DNA of 64,000 bases. Source: Hyaloperonospora brassicae (taxonomy: Eukaryota > Oomycota > Peronosporomycetes > Peronosporales > Peronosporaceae). This document shows positions 44,470 through 56,725 of this stretch, one piece after another. The position numbers and the translations under genes are program-made. How positions within the stretch are numbered: position 1 is the first letter of the stretch; every line of letters starts with the position of its first letter. Where the stretch lies: positions 1 to 64,000 of the forward strand of contig CANTFL010001283.1 in NCBI GenBank assembly GCA_947650285.1, read 5' to 3'. Below the pieces are notes generated by a model, which worked only from the letters and a program-made list of their open reading frames with translations, searched no databases and was not told the origin of the DNA.

Positions 44470-45624
44470 CTACTGACCACGACCATTTTTTGATGGTCCG
44501 TCTCGCTGTTGCGGCATCGCAACAGCGCTGGACCCACGCCCATTGCCCTTCTTGGCGAATGGCCGTCCATTTCGCTCAGTACTGTTTGGTACTGGGCGTG
44601 GAGAACTGCACTCGTATGCGTAGTGCCCTAACTTCTGATAGCGATTGCACTTTTGCAATCGCTTGTTGTTTGAAAAGCGAGGTCTCTCGCTCTCGACATA
44701 GCAGAGGTCCATTGGTTCTGGACCTCCGATGTCTTGTCGTCTCGGTGGACGATAAGAGTTTGAGCTAGCATGAGCCTGTCTCATGCTAAAGTCTTCCTGT
44801 TCCGCGGCTGATATCGCATCTTCCAGCGTATTCAGCTCAAGGAGGAACAGGTGGCTACTGACGGGCCCTTCTGCGAGCCCTTGCATGAACACCGTAATCA
44901 ACGTGTGTTCATGGACTGGGTTAGCAGTTATACTACTCGCGAGGAGTCGTATATGTTGTGCGTACGCGTGCACATCACGCTTACCCTGCTTGAAGATCAG
45001 GAGCTCTGAACGAGCCCTGAACTCAGATCTTGGCGGCTCAAACGTTTGTCTGAGCCGGGGCTCGAAGTTATCTAGCGACCTAAACACATGTGGGTCGCTA
45101 CTCTCGAGCCCCAGGGACCAAGTTTCGGCACGTCCTGCCAAGTGGGTTTGAGCAAATGTGAGTTTCATTTGCACATCTTCGACGCGACGACCCCTTAAGG
45201 CTCTGTCTAGTACGACAAACCACAGTAACAGGGAGTCTCCTAAGACTCCACTGTACTTGGAGATGTCAACTTTCATGACCTCGGGACGACTCGCATGCGC
45301 CGTCCCGCCCACAGCAGCATGGAATTGCTTCTGTCTCAAAAGCTCTGTCTGTTGAGTTCCGATTTCTCTCCACTGCTCGGCCTGCTGAGAGCCTTGCTGG
45401 TGAAGCAAGGCTACTTTCTCCCTTTCGGTGACAAGTTCAGGTTGAATGAACTCGGCGATAGCGGCATGTTGTTGGTCTCTGTCTAGAGACTCCAACATGG
45501 CGATAGTGGCGAACTTGCCTACGATAGAACTCATTCGTTCTACCGCATTCCATTCGATGTCACTCAAATGGGTAAACCCTTCACGCGTGGCGTGAAAGGT
45601 CTCTTCATCATCCATCAAGTTCAT
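44470..45624 (-). CDS. gag: Gag of element D
   Basis: 384 codons without a stop. The helical capsid part contains DISKYSGVLGDSLLLWFVVL, FAQTHLAGRAETWSLGLE and FKQGKRDVHAYAQHIRLLAS. Then come GPEPMDLCYVE and a knuckle CNRYQKLGHYAYEC, in which the second Cys of CX2CX4HX4C is Tyr. The C-terminus is Gly/Arg/Asn-rich. Its DNA has the densest inverted-repeat pattern of the window. Confidence 0.85.
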   Translation of the reverse strand: MNLMDDEETFHATREGFTHLSDIEWNAVERMSSIVGKFATIAMLESLDRDQQHAAIAEFIQPELVTEREKVALLHQQGSQQAEQWREIGTQQTELLRQKQFHAAVGGTAHASRPEVMKVDISKYSGVLGDSLLLWFVVLDRALRGRRVEDVQMKLTFAQTHLAGRAETWSLGLESSDPHVFRSLDNFEPRLRQTFEPPRSEFRARSELLIFKQGKRDVHAYAQHIRLLASSITANPVHEHTLITVFMQGLAEGPVSSHLFLLELNTLEDAISAAEQEDFSMRQAHASSNSYRPPRRQDIGGPEPMDLCYVESERPRFSNNKRLQKCNRYQKLGHYAYECSSPRPVPNSTERNGRPFAKKGNGRGSSAVAMPQQRDGPSKNGRGQ

Positions 45625-45657
45625 GTTGGATGCTGTAGTCCTTGGAAGGACTACAAA

Positions 45658-45666
45658 GTGCTACCA
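45658..45666 (-). promoter_or_regulatory. Primer-binding site of element D
   Basis: TGGTAGCAC on the minus strand, two bases inside the 5' LTR. Confidence 0.78.
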
Positions 45667-45668
45667 GG

Positions 45669-46059
45669 TGTAACGGGGCACACCCTTGCGTGAACTTAAC
45701 GCAAGGGTTTCGGTGCGCCCGACAGACGTACACGAGGCAAACGAGGAAGCGTAGGTAAAGTAAAAGTAGAACTGCTATATTAATATAATTAAGTCTTTTG
45801 TTACAGTCTCTCTGTTTGACTTAACTTGATTATACTAATATAACTGAGTGTATGGTGACGTCTCGTCACCACTCATTGCGCGCGTCTTGCGGCGATTGGT
45901 GGGTTGATATCATCAAGATATCAACCAATGAGCAGACTCTTTGGTCGACCCTTCAATATCACCACTTTGATGATATTGTTCAAAGAATATTCAACATAAT
46001 ATTCTTTATTGTCATTATCTTCTTAATGACAATTCCATGTAACGGGCTGCCCCGTTACA
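45669..46059 (-). repeat. 5' LTR of element D
   Basis: 391 bp, pairs with 38,157-38,547. Inverted repeats with perfect arms include GGTTGATATC/GATATCAACC (45,902-45,911 and 45,917-45,926) and ATTGTCATTA/TAATGACAAT (46,008-46,017 and 46,024-46,033). Confidence 0.88.
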
Positions 46060-47329
46060 GAAAGGTAGTTTTCCCTCCTGAAGACATATAGACGAAGTTG
46101 TCGGCGAGGCCGAGACCACTGCTACCGACATAGACGTAGAGGAGAGGGAATGCATCGGCCTACCGGGGACTTTAAACAGGTCACGGTATCCGCAGCCATA
46201 CCTGTCGGCGAGTTGGCAGACACAACATCATAACCAGTGGTGTTCGGCATTATTTAAGATGAAATCGGATTGTTATAATACTCGATTATTCGCCTGGAAG
46301 CAAATTTAGAACTGCAACGTTGCATTTCTACTATGAGCGCTTGCGCTATCATTCAAATATTCCGCTAGTGCCGATCACCAGCAAAAGGCACAACGACGTT
46401 TATGCTCTTCGTGATGTCAAAAGCGCACAGAGATTAATATATTGCTCAACGTGTGCTAAATTACTGTCTCGTTTGAACTATAATAGGACGATAGACCGTA
46501 AACAGACATAGCCATAAGCTATATAGCAAGTGAAAGCTCACCCGGTGGAAATGCAGCACGCTAAATACTTTGAAAATGACCGCATAAGACACGTTTGATG
46601 TCGATTAGATCTTTTGCACTTACGGAAATCGCAGAACTACAAAGTTGGTAAGCGCAGGGAACGTTCAGTCGTGCGGTCGCAAATGACGCATCTCTGTCAC
46701 ATGTCATCGAGCAGTCCGCTGGATGATACATGCTCTACCCACGAAGCATTTCTTTCATGAACACCGGATGCAGCGCCATTGTCATTACAAGCAAAAATCA
46801 AGGCAATTTTTATCGAAATTACAACTGTAATGCAGTTCCAGGTGGTAAGAATGTCGAATACGTTGCCAAATACCCTGCAGCATGTGGAACGATCGATGTA
46901 TGTACAGAGATTCTGCAGGCTCGCCCAATTCGTGACGGGAGATTAATGAAGTGACTTCCTCCGGCTGCAGTTTTAGTGCGCAACTCTCTAATTATAGGGT
47001 GATAGCGCAGCCGTGTATGTACAGAATTGCGTTATCAAGGCTGATTCTAATTCCGACAAATCCAGACCACTTCATCGAAGTAAGACCGCGTCGAGGGCAG
47101 ACCAGCTATATATAAACTTATAACCGCAACCGAAATGGCATTGCACATGCCTTTACAGCTGTCAGGAATCATTTCAGCGTACTTTATGTCACATCAAAAC
47201 ATTCAGCTGGTATCTACTACAATATTGTCGAGCAGCCCGGTTTTTAATTCTTTCTACGTGTATGATAGGGATCCGCTGTTCACTCTTTACTTTTCGCTAG
47301 ACACCACTTACTCTTCATATAAAATATTG
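46060..47329. other. AT-rich stretch right of element D
   Basis: 46,060-46,240 is more GC-rich and could be a fragment of another element. Short frames at 46,320-46,511 and 46,730-46,954 (the latter with four Cys) show no similarity I recognise and may be chance. Confidence 0.4.
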
Positions 47330-48195
47330 TGATTGGCTAGTGAAATGAATAGAATGAACACCCAAGTAATTATCCCGCTAGCAATAAACGAAAGCTCCCT
47401 TATAGTAAAAATAATTATTTATCACAAATAACAGTTGTATCAGCATGGGAATTTTGCTTCACACCGGGAGTTGGTACAGCCTCTTTGACAAAAGTAATGT
47501 ATGAGGCACCAATATTGGTTGGATTAAGTAGAAGAAAAACCTCGTTTAGACAGCCAAACATTCTTGACCATATAGATGTGCTATCAACAGCGGAGGTCAT
47601 CAAATCATCTGTACAGAATTTCCGCGGGTGCCCTGCTAGTCCTTTTGAACATTAACTGATGGGACACCAATTACAAAGAGCTACTCAGCAAAATTTATCG
47701 CAGTTTTAATTTGTGGAGAGTTATTTGCGGCCTGTACTTAGATACGGTAATTGCGGATAACCCAGCAGCATAACACAACCATAACAGAGTCTACAACTTC
47801 TTCCAACTCCCGCAAGGACTGAATTATAGACTTTAATGCCCCAGGAACAAAGACGAATGGAATCATTATGGGTGTAAAATGAGTAAATCAGCAGGATTTA
47901 GACTAAGCAGTGCTTGCGAAAAAACAACCATAATACAGTGTAAAACTTTTTTTATTGATTGTATGACTTCGCGTATATAGTGCGTTCTCGCGATGTAGCT
48001 TTTTTATATTAATCCGCTTCCATCGCAAGGGTAGTATGCAGGTTTTTGTAAAGGGCGCGGATGATTGGTGGTTAGCGAAAAGTCAGAGGTGCATGGCGGG
48101 TCTCTGTATGGTATATTTGATTCATGCTGGCGTAAAAGGTTTACCAATCTCAGCTTTTCAGGATTTTAGCACTCAGCGCTTGCGCATCTGACCAC
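47330..48195 (+). repeat. Old dispersed duplication, copy 1
   Basis: Diverged counterpart of 52,140-52,990 in the same orientation. Matching blocks are CAGCATGG...CACAC(T/C)GG...ACAAAAGT (47,442-47,495 against 52,270-52,325) and TATGCAG...GATGATTGGTGGTTAGC (48,034-48,080 against 52,868-52,905). A small frame at 48,036-48,194 codes MQVFVKGADDWWLAKSQ, and the other copy has a similar WLLAK stretch broken by a stop. Possibly a decayed protein-coding sequence of unknown type. Confidence 0.4.
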
Positions 48196-50021
48196 TATAA
48201 ACTTAGCCAACCTCGATTCGGCGACGGATGGATCTCAGTAGGCGCTCGAACAATCATGATAATGTGAATAACAGTATAGTCAATGGAGGACATGTACGCA
48301 TTGAAACCGCTGTTGTAGTATAAAAATAGGACGATGTAACAGAGAGTTTGCTTCTCTTGGCCCCGATGTTTATTTGCATAAATTTTAATCATTACGGAAC
48401 ATTAGATCAACTTTACCTATTTATTTTGTTCATCATTTTACGAATGGGCATGCTGACGCTATAAATCAACAAGTACATAATCGCACCCGTGCAGATATGA
48501 CTAAGCATCCATTACTCGTGACAAATCCTGTTTTGATATTCAATTAATATACAGTCAGACTTGTGACCACTTATGGCTTGACATGCAATCAAGAAACATT
48601 CAGACTTGTAAAACTTCATGGATTGACATGCAATTAAAATGATAGTCATATTTGATACCATTTTCTTGCTTGATGTAAAAGGGTCCCTTCGGGTCATGCA
48701 TAGCCAATTGGGCTTGCATTTATTGATGCTCCTCCTGATCTAGTACACCCTGAATATACCCGATATCAGGACGACCGGAGTACTACCTTGAGCTTACATG
48801 TGCACCAATAAGCTTACGTTGTCCTGCCGATACACTCAATGAAAGCAAATACGAGTATAAATACGTTATTAAATCGGCATCGCCGAATTTAAGTGATTTG
48901 ATCATTATGTATTACTTGCTCCAAGATGTACCCTCTATGAATCAATACTAAATACCCGTAACGAATCGTCGTGTCGATCAATAATGCAGCTCGTTACGAA
49001 GCACTGGTAGTCATATACTAATAGCAGTATGAAGAATGCTCTCGCAGAAAACAGAGGCTCTTAGTGCCCTATCACCCCACGTACACTACAGATGAAGGTA
49101 AGCTACTATAGTTATAGAGCTCAGTTGTAGTTAAAGTGTTTATAGATTATGCAATATAGTCCTATACCACTTCTTTACCAATTAGTCTCAACATAATTAG
49201 ATTGATACAGGAACATGTATTGTGACGCCTACGTCACCACCTATATTTTAACCCCTATTTTTTTGGAGCTTATAATATGCAAATATAATAGCGAGATAAT
49301 ACAAATACGCTGTACGACAAGCAAGTAAAATTCATAAATGATGTCGAGTATATGACGCGCCACTGGATAAATATATATAGCTTTAAACCAATTAATTTAT
49401 ATACTAAACGCATTCTCAATTAAATTTTGATTTTTGAGCGCATATGTCCGATTATTCAATGGACCAAATTCGCGTTGTATAAAGATTGTTAGACGACAGT
49501 CCTCTCAATATAAATAAAATATACATTTTTTTACTTTCCTCAAAGGTGTCGGTAATAAAGTTTGTACCCAATGGGTTAACATTTTGCACCAAGACATTTT
49601 GTGACACACAATAACTCACCGCAGTGTATTAAAATTAAATGAGACGAAAAACATGTCGTATCAAACATTGTCCGTCTCGATGAAGAAGCTGAGGCTACAT
49701 CTTATATCAAGCGTATATGACTGCATACTATTGCGTCTTCGTAGCTTGCACGATGGCCATACACTGCAAAGACCATTTTTCGCTTGGTGTGCTATAACAC
49801 ACTAATGTAAAGCTTTACTGTAGATGCAACTCAATCTAGATGCTAAATTTAGAGCTTGATCGTCCCTGCATGAGGCAAATACAGCTTATAAGGACTAATG
49901 AATAGAATACCGTCTCGTTTAAAACACTGCGGGTAAATTTTATTGAATTATTAAAGAAAAAAATGACAAAAAACATTCTTAGATACGCATTATATCATGT
50001 CAACGCCGTTCTACCTTGTTG
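48196..50021. other. AT-rich DNA without recognised genes
   Basis: No domain-bearing frame. It contains a 45 bp tandem repeat at 48,525-48,670, listed separately, and a GTGACG/CGTCAC inverted repeat near 49,221 like that in the D LTR, possibly an LTR relic. Confidence 0.45.
48525..48670 (-). repeat. Three degenerate 45 bp tandem units, in frame
   Basis: The plus strand repeats CAGACTTGT...GACATGCAAT at 45 bp spacing. On the minus strand it reads as 15-residue repeats (IILIACQSMKFYKSE, CFLIACQAISGHKSD, then a shorter one). Codon-length spacing suggests a former protein repeat, but no gene is recognised. Confidence 0.5.
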
Positions 50022-50225
50022 TCAACGCTCATACTCTGCACGTCGAGCAACATGCACTTGATCTCTACATTGTACAAGCGATATCATGAAATCCAGCTGC
50101 AGACGTATATTAGTCGTGTCAGCTCTGTATGATGCTATTAAATCGTCTTTGCCTGTTTCAAAAATATTGGTGATGCCTAAGGTCCTTTTTATGTAATCTT
50201 TATATTGCAGGTTAAATTTTGGCAC
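50022..50225 (-). pseudogene. Possible serpin-like relic
   Basis: The first half of the 67-codon minus frame reads PKFNLQYKDYIKRTLGITNI then FETGKDDL. This recalls the serpin strand-helix segment (LPKF...LGI..FE..KADL) that precedes the reactive-centre region. It opens with GTG, has no upstream serpin sequence in frame, and the second half does not match. It may be chance, or a fragment of a protease-inhibitor gene. Confidence 0.25.
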
Positions 50226-52139
50226 GGTGTTGTCTTATTCAATTTAGTATATAATTTACGTTAAGGTAATAGTCACACGTCACTAAAACGAATCTTTTCG
50301 AGATATGGATGCCTTAAAAATTTACTGTATCCCATTCGATATTCGGTACCGTGCTGCTTCGGATGAAAACGGCATCTAACTACTAAATTGTAGATTTTTA
50401 AGCATTAAGAACAAAAGAAAAGGTCGTTTTATGAAACAGGAGCAAAAATGAGGTATATTAGCAAGCTGGAGTTAGTTATTCGATTCATGTGGATTAATCG
50501 CATAGGATGCATCACCAGTAAAGAGTTGCTATCTCTTCAGATTTTAAATCTTCTTTTTGCACACTTCATATGATTTAAATATGGGTAAATATATCTACAT
50601 TTACATTATTTCGAATTATAAGAGATTTGTATTGTTTACTGATACTTAAACTGGGACAAACGTTGCTTGCATATAAACCTTAGTGTTGTTTCGTTACGCT
50701 GTGAATAAAGTTCGACCTAAGTATATGTATGCATATAGAGATATGACGATGTGAGCCTAATAAACGTATATATGAATTGCAGTTCTCGAACCGAATACTT
50801 CGAATGCCGGAGACTTCCTTCGATATTACAGTATAAAACATGTGCACTATTTTCTACTAAGAGATTTTATATTCTATATTATCGATCAAGCAGCGTATAA
50901 TGAATAATGGATGCGCGCGATGATGAGCTAGAGGAGCCTGCTTCAGTGTCTAAATGTTGGAAACTAATTTACATAACGGCTTTTTTACATAGTACACATA
51001 TATCAAATTTACGGACAATATGTATGATTTAAATTTTCATTTAAAGTGTTAGATTTTAAGCGTTAAGCAAGCAGCATCGTAAGCAATTTCTAATATAAGA
51101 ACAATATCCAAGCAAAAATAGTGCGTCATAATGCGCTTCCACTAACTTGATGTCTAGTTTAAAAATGAAGGATACTTTATAGACACGTATACCGTTGTTT
51201 ATACACTACAGCACATTACGCCGACTCATTGATGGAATGACAAGAGCTTAAAAAGAGCCGCCATTCCAAATTCATTTTTAGCATCTGTTTCTATCATCAA
51301 TAGGCGAGCACAATATAAGCAACCGAATAAAAGTATGTTTCTTAGATTTATCAAACGTTTTAGTCTACGGTGTACATCGCTCCCCGTTCTACTACATTTT
51401 GTAATTACAGTATTTACAACATTTCATGTCCAACATTGTCATGGTAGCATGTAATATTTCGAAATTGGTAATTATTTACTATTTTATGGTGTCTCCAGTG
51501 CGGCTGAGAAGCTCTTTGACTCTATATCCAAGACTTTGTTACCACGTGTCTAATAGGGGATGCAATGTGTATTTGTACAAAACTTCAGATATTTTACCTA
51601 CGATAGTGCATATATGGAATGTTTAAAAAAATTCTATGTGCCGTATGGGGTACCCCACGACGACATGGGTTGAATAGGTCTCGCTTGTACAATGACTAGC
51701 CACAGACGAGCCCCCGCGGGATCAGTAACGGGTATAGCACGCATATCAATTCAAGTTCGTATATTTTACATCATTTCCACTATCAATGGTGTCTACTCTT
51801 TGTTTGATCAAAGCGTATCCTTGCTCGAACTTTATGATACCATTTTTCTCCTATCTAGCTATGATGAATAGCAACTTTTTTCAACAATACGTTGATAGTA
51901 CTAAAAGCACATGTCAAAACAATTTCTAGCTTGATATTATATAAGTTCATTCAAGTATTTAATAATGTATGAAGACGACTGAAACTGTATATATTTACTA
52001 TGGCTTAACTATGCAGTCCATCATGGTTGAAAAATGCTCGCATACAAATCAGTGACAGAAAGAGACATTTGCAAGATCAGAATTATAAATATAATTGGAG
52101 TAGCTATTTACCACTCACTTCTCGCTAACCTTTATTCAC
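50226..52139. other. AT-rich DNA without recognised genes
   Basis: Frames are short and without similarity. A small GC-rich island lies at 51,635-51,730. Confidence 0.45.
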
Positions 52140-52990
52140 CCTCTATATCATTATATTGTGATCGCCAAGTTCCTTGATTTGGAATGTAAGCTATTACTAA
52201 ACTCTTTCGCGCTCAAACGAGAGCTTTTTGGAAATTCACAAATTCCGCCCGTTCAAACGCATTTACATCAGCATGGATTTATTTCTTTACACTGGTGGTT
52301 AGTGAAGCCTTTTCAACAAAAGTTAATCGATGTATCACTCAAATGAACTGGGGAAAGATTTAAACGCATCCAAGAAAATTTCGAAGAGAGAACTTTGTAG
52401 GGACAAAAGTTATTTTTGACCAATAAGATGTTCTACAGGTAGTAAAGGTCGTTCATTCATCTGTCTAGCGTTATTTCTCATATCCATCAATACCGGTGAC
52501 ATCGATCGCAGCGTTTTTCTTAGCAAGATCCAACGAGTTTTAGGTTGTGATGAATTCTTTGCATCCTATGCGTCAAAGCAATAATTGCGGGAAAGCAGGA
52601 CACATTAACAGAAGATTTTGACATACTCTACATATTGCCGCAGTAACCGCATTAGTAAATTCAATGCTTCTTGTTGCTGAGGTTCGATAGAGGTGATTTA
52701 AATACCTAAGTATAAAATAAGAAGTACCCAAACATGGTAGCTCTTGTGGAGACTCTCCCATTCTCCAGTAAAAACTAAAAATAATTAATACATATCTATT
52801 TTTGAACAGTATTAAGGTTTCGCCTCTTCAATAGTTTACATATATCCGATTACAACGCAAGAGAAATGTATGCAGCGTTTTCGAAAAAGGAGGGTCAGTG
52901 GTTGCTAGCAAAAAGGAAGTGGTGAATAGCGGCTCCCAAATTTTAGGTTCATATTGCAATTTTGCTCCCCATTCGTGGTGCGGTATTTAT
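52140..52990 (+). repeat. Old dispersed duplication, copy 2
   Basis: Counterpart of 47,330-48,195. The frame 52,158-52,346 includes HQHGFISLHWWLVKPFQQKL, aligned to the broken equivalent at 47,440. The two copies share order and spacing but are heavily diverged. Confidence 0.4.
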
Positions 52991-55636
52991 CAATTATTTA
53001 ATTTCTGTCACACAACGTTTCGTGAATCATCTGCTTCAAATTGCTCTTGATTTGGCAGCGGGTATAGCAGTAATAAAATATGATCGAAAATAATGTATTG
53101 TTTTATAATAAGTTGAAATCGTTTATCCTTTGTGGCAAAGAATGCGGCAATTTTCATAATGCTAAGCCAGTTTAGCTGTAACGTAAATTGAGCACACTTG
53201 CAAGGCTGCATTGACGTTCATAGCAAAAAGACCTAAATCAAAGGAAATGACATGTTTGAAAATTCCAGAGAGAATTATTTCCTTCTTTGTAAGGTGATGG
53301 AGTAATTTTATGTGTAGTAAGTATAATTGTAACAGGTAGTCAGACGCAAATAACACCGTTTTCATATTTTGATTTAAAAATCATAAAATTCTATTTGTAT
53401 CAATAGATACTAATTTTCTGCTACCCCTCATTTCGTATAAGGTAAATAATGCATGTAAAAGTAAAATGTAGGACATTTCAAGGATCTGTCTTCCATGAAA
53501 TGGGCTCTTATTTCAATGAAATTCGCAACAAAGAATAACTGACATGTCTCTCTGTGGCACTAACCTTTTTTGTTACCATGTATGACTATGCATTTGTAAT
53601 TGTTCGTACACAGCCATCAAGTTACCGTGGAGTATGCAACCGTCCAATCATTTTCTAAGCTTGTCGGAGTATTGCGTATCGATGTAAAGTGATTGTTAAT
53701 TTAATATTACAGAACTCAAAGATTTGAAAACTCCGATCAGGATAATTAACGCTTATGTAAACAAGAGAGATGTGTTACCACAAGTTTTGCTATATTACAG
53801 GCATTACCAATATACTCAAAACAGTGCGAAATTGACTTTCACCATACCAAAACTTTATATTAAGTCAGTAAAGTAAAACTTTTATGCTTTTGTTGGAGTA
53901 ACAAAGGTACAGCTTGTAGCTGTTCGACTTACAATCATGTCATTCGCGTCTACTAGAGAGGGCATGACTAATTTCTATATCGTAACTAGTGTTGTCGGGT
54001 TGATGTTTGATACATCAATATAAGTTTCCAGATAATGGGCCTGAAAAGCTATGATTCACAAAAGAGTTACCGTCGAATCCTGTCCAGTGCCAATCCTGCA
54101 GGCTGTGTCCACGGGTTATGCGAAACTTTGACTGACGTACTCAGTCTTCTGTGATGGTAGGATAGCTTACAAAGACGATTATGCCTATCAGGTGTCAGTT
54201 CATAATAGTTTAGTGAGCACAGATGGATGAGTCTAGGAACCTTTTGTATATAAGTGTCGTGATAATTAGTTTTTTAAGCATCCTATCATTTACACGGTGC
54301 CCAGACTCGTCGACTTGAGAAAGGTTGAGTTCGATTTGCTTATGTTTCATATTATTCCATGCTAAACTTTTGCCACCGTTATCTAGGGGCAATTTAACCT
54401 CTTCGTAATGATCTGAATAGAAACAGATCTCAATTACATTAGGGCATCATATTGTCTATATCTATGCAAAAGACTTTACACAGAGATGTTGGAAGTGTAT
54501 ATCTTTACTACAGATCACCCGTCTTTAATGTTTTGAGATCGCCTGCCTACTATGGTCTGATCCACCCGACGTGCCTTGCCTTTTGTAGTTGCATGTCGTA
54601 AATTAGTGAGGCCCTTTATTTTACATATGAAATCTAGAACGTTTTAATGGATATATGTAAATGCGGTTGAATAGTCCGTCTATCTTAGCTGCCTAATTTC
54701 TTCTCGATGCTGAGCCGAATGGAAGAAACGTTTTTGTAAAAGTTCTTGCTAACTCTACTTAAGCAATTCAGGCATTATACATCTTCCCGGTATGGCTTGG
54801 TTTGGGTTTATTGGCCGCTATGAAGACCAAGCTGCGGAAAAGGGGACGAGTACATCAAAAGAGGTAATAGTTTTGTCATGTTTAAATCGATCACTAAATC
54901 AATATAGACCCCATACCGGGCCCATACTACCCTATTTATAATAGTTTTTTACCCGAAAATAATTTTATTTGATCGCTCGTCTAAAATCGTGTCAAATATT
55001 CTGTCCATATCCTTAATTATTCTGTCGATAATTTTAATATTGGAAAAAATCAATATACTGTGACTTGATAGACTTGTTCCGGTATATTTCGTTTGTTGGA
55101 ATATCATATGAAAATTGAAAAATCAACATTTTGATATAAGCGTGTTTTAATCGTCTTTGGGTATCAATGTAAGAACTTTTACTATCTCTAATCATTTAGT
55201 CTTTCACGGATCATATATTCCGTCTTGAATTCTATATGAATTTCCAGATTGTTTTATCAGCATATAGCTTCATAGTGAGCAACAATACCGACCCAAATGT
55301 AATATACTTGTGTGTTTAACGGGCGATACTTCCTAGATATATCGCTAAATGAATAATATATTCGACATTTTGCTATTAATAGGCACATTTCCTGTCTCAC
55401 TATCATCGACGCGACGTAATTTGATTCTGTGTTGGGACGTTTCCGGTAAATATCACCGATCCAACTATATTGTATCATATAATGGAGTATTACTATCGCT
55501 ATATATTAAGTCTGGCATATTTGATATAAACTAAAGATTTTAATAGATGCATATACATACGAGGTGAAAATATAATGACCCTGAGATAGCAGGTGTAGGA
55601 AGCTGCGTGCATATATCGCAGATAGGTAAGATCCAT
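52991..55636. other. AT-rich DNA without recognised genes
   Basis: I see no coding similarity, RNA gene or repeat boundary in this stretch. Confidence 0.45.
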
Positions 55637-56624
55637 TGTGGTGGTTTTGCGATCGCTCGTTTAAGGAGTCGATCTCAATCTACACTCGCGATCGAATGAT
55701 CGACTTGCGAAGACTTACTCTATTCTGTGCTGTAAACTTCTCTCACCTCGTGTCTCTATCAATATGGCAAGTTGTTCTCTTCCATGTGGACTCTAGTCAA
55801 TGTTTAATTTGATCGTGTTTTATGTTGGATCTATCGCGTGGAAAACTTCACACGATCGCGGGTGTACTCGTTAGAAGCTCGATATGAGTCACCTTGATCT
55901 CTACGTGACCGCCTTGTCCAACGTTTATACTAAATTCGAGAGCCTTTTCACCACTTAATTTGTCTCTCGATCTTGCACCCTCCGCCTTTACTTGTATGCT
56001 GTGTCTGATTGCAATTGAAGTTATTGTTTGATATTCCTCTTTTTCTGGCCAAACAATCCAGTAATATCACTTGATATATGTATGTAACTTTTCCTGATGT
56101 CGGGTGGCCAGTAATCAAATACGGAGGAGAAGTTGACACATGTACTACAAAAAAATTGAACTATATTTAATTGTAATGAATACAACTCAAAAAAATGACA
56201 CATCGATAGGCCTACCTATAATATGAACGTCAGGGGCCATGCGTCTTCCCTTTCAAAAGATCGTCTCTTTGAATGGTGTGGCCTATATCAAGTACGCTCT
56301 CAATAATGCCTTGGCGTGGTCTACATCCATATTGTACGCAGCTGACCCCAGGATCACGATCTCTGGTTAAAATCTCGATCTCTATGTAAATTGCGCGATC
56401 TCTGGTGACATCTTTCTTAGATTACGCGATCAATCTAGCGTAAACGACATATCCAATCCTTGCCACTAACGGTTTTGCGATCTGCTACGTTTGGGTACAC
56501 GACCATTGGCCACCAGTCCCTGATCGTATCCTCCATTCAAATCGGCTTTAAGACATAACAAACGATGGCTCTGTGGGCTCCTAGGCCCAACTCAACGGTA
56601 TGATATCTTGATCACTTTGTCACT
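55637..56624 (-). repeat. 3' LTR of element F
   Basis: Collinear with 60,288 onward and with the B LTR: the GAAAACTT block, the CAATCCA block, the GGGTGGCCA block and a TTTAAT(T)GTAA(T/C) block. The left edge TGTGGTGG at 55,637 aligns to the B LTR end. The right edge is set by the purine tract (CGTTCCCTTGACGT...) that aligns with B. Confidence 0.65.
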
Positions 56625-56725
56625 ATCGTTCCCTTGACGTTAGTCAACAAACGGCATCAAATAAGCTGTGCATCCTAGGCTACTTGACGTCAGTATTACC
56701 CTTTAGACATCTTCGGAACTCTACC

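Larger units (their letters stand above)
38157..46059 (-). mobile_element. Element D: 7.9 kb chromodomain gypsy element, best preserved in the window
   Basis: Two 391 bp LTRs, primer site, gag, protease, RT, RNase H, integrase, chromodomain, antisense ORF and purine tract. Few stops remain. The bases outside the LTRs (ATATT left, GAAAG right) do not match, so there is no target duplication and at least one edge has been rearranged. The LTRs differ at very roughly one base in twelve by eye. The whole element is studded with perfect short inverted repeats. Confidence 0.88.

Noticed and set aside
46730..46954. 74-codon frame with four Cys as a small secreted protein
   Set aside because: No signal peptide, no recognised Cys pattern, and flanks are non-coding. 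Length is within chance.
49215..49240. GTGACG/CGTCAC palindrome as a separate LTR end
   Set aside because: Only a 6 bp arm, and no partner LTR or coding sequence nearby.
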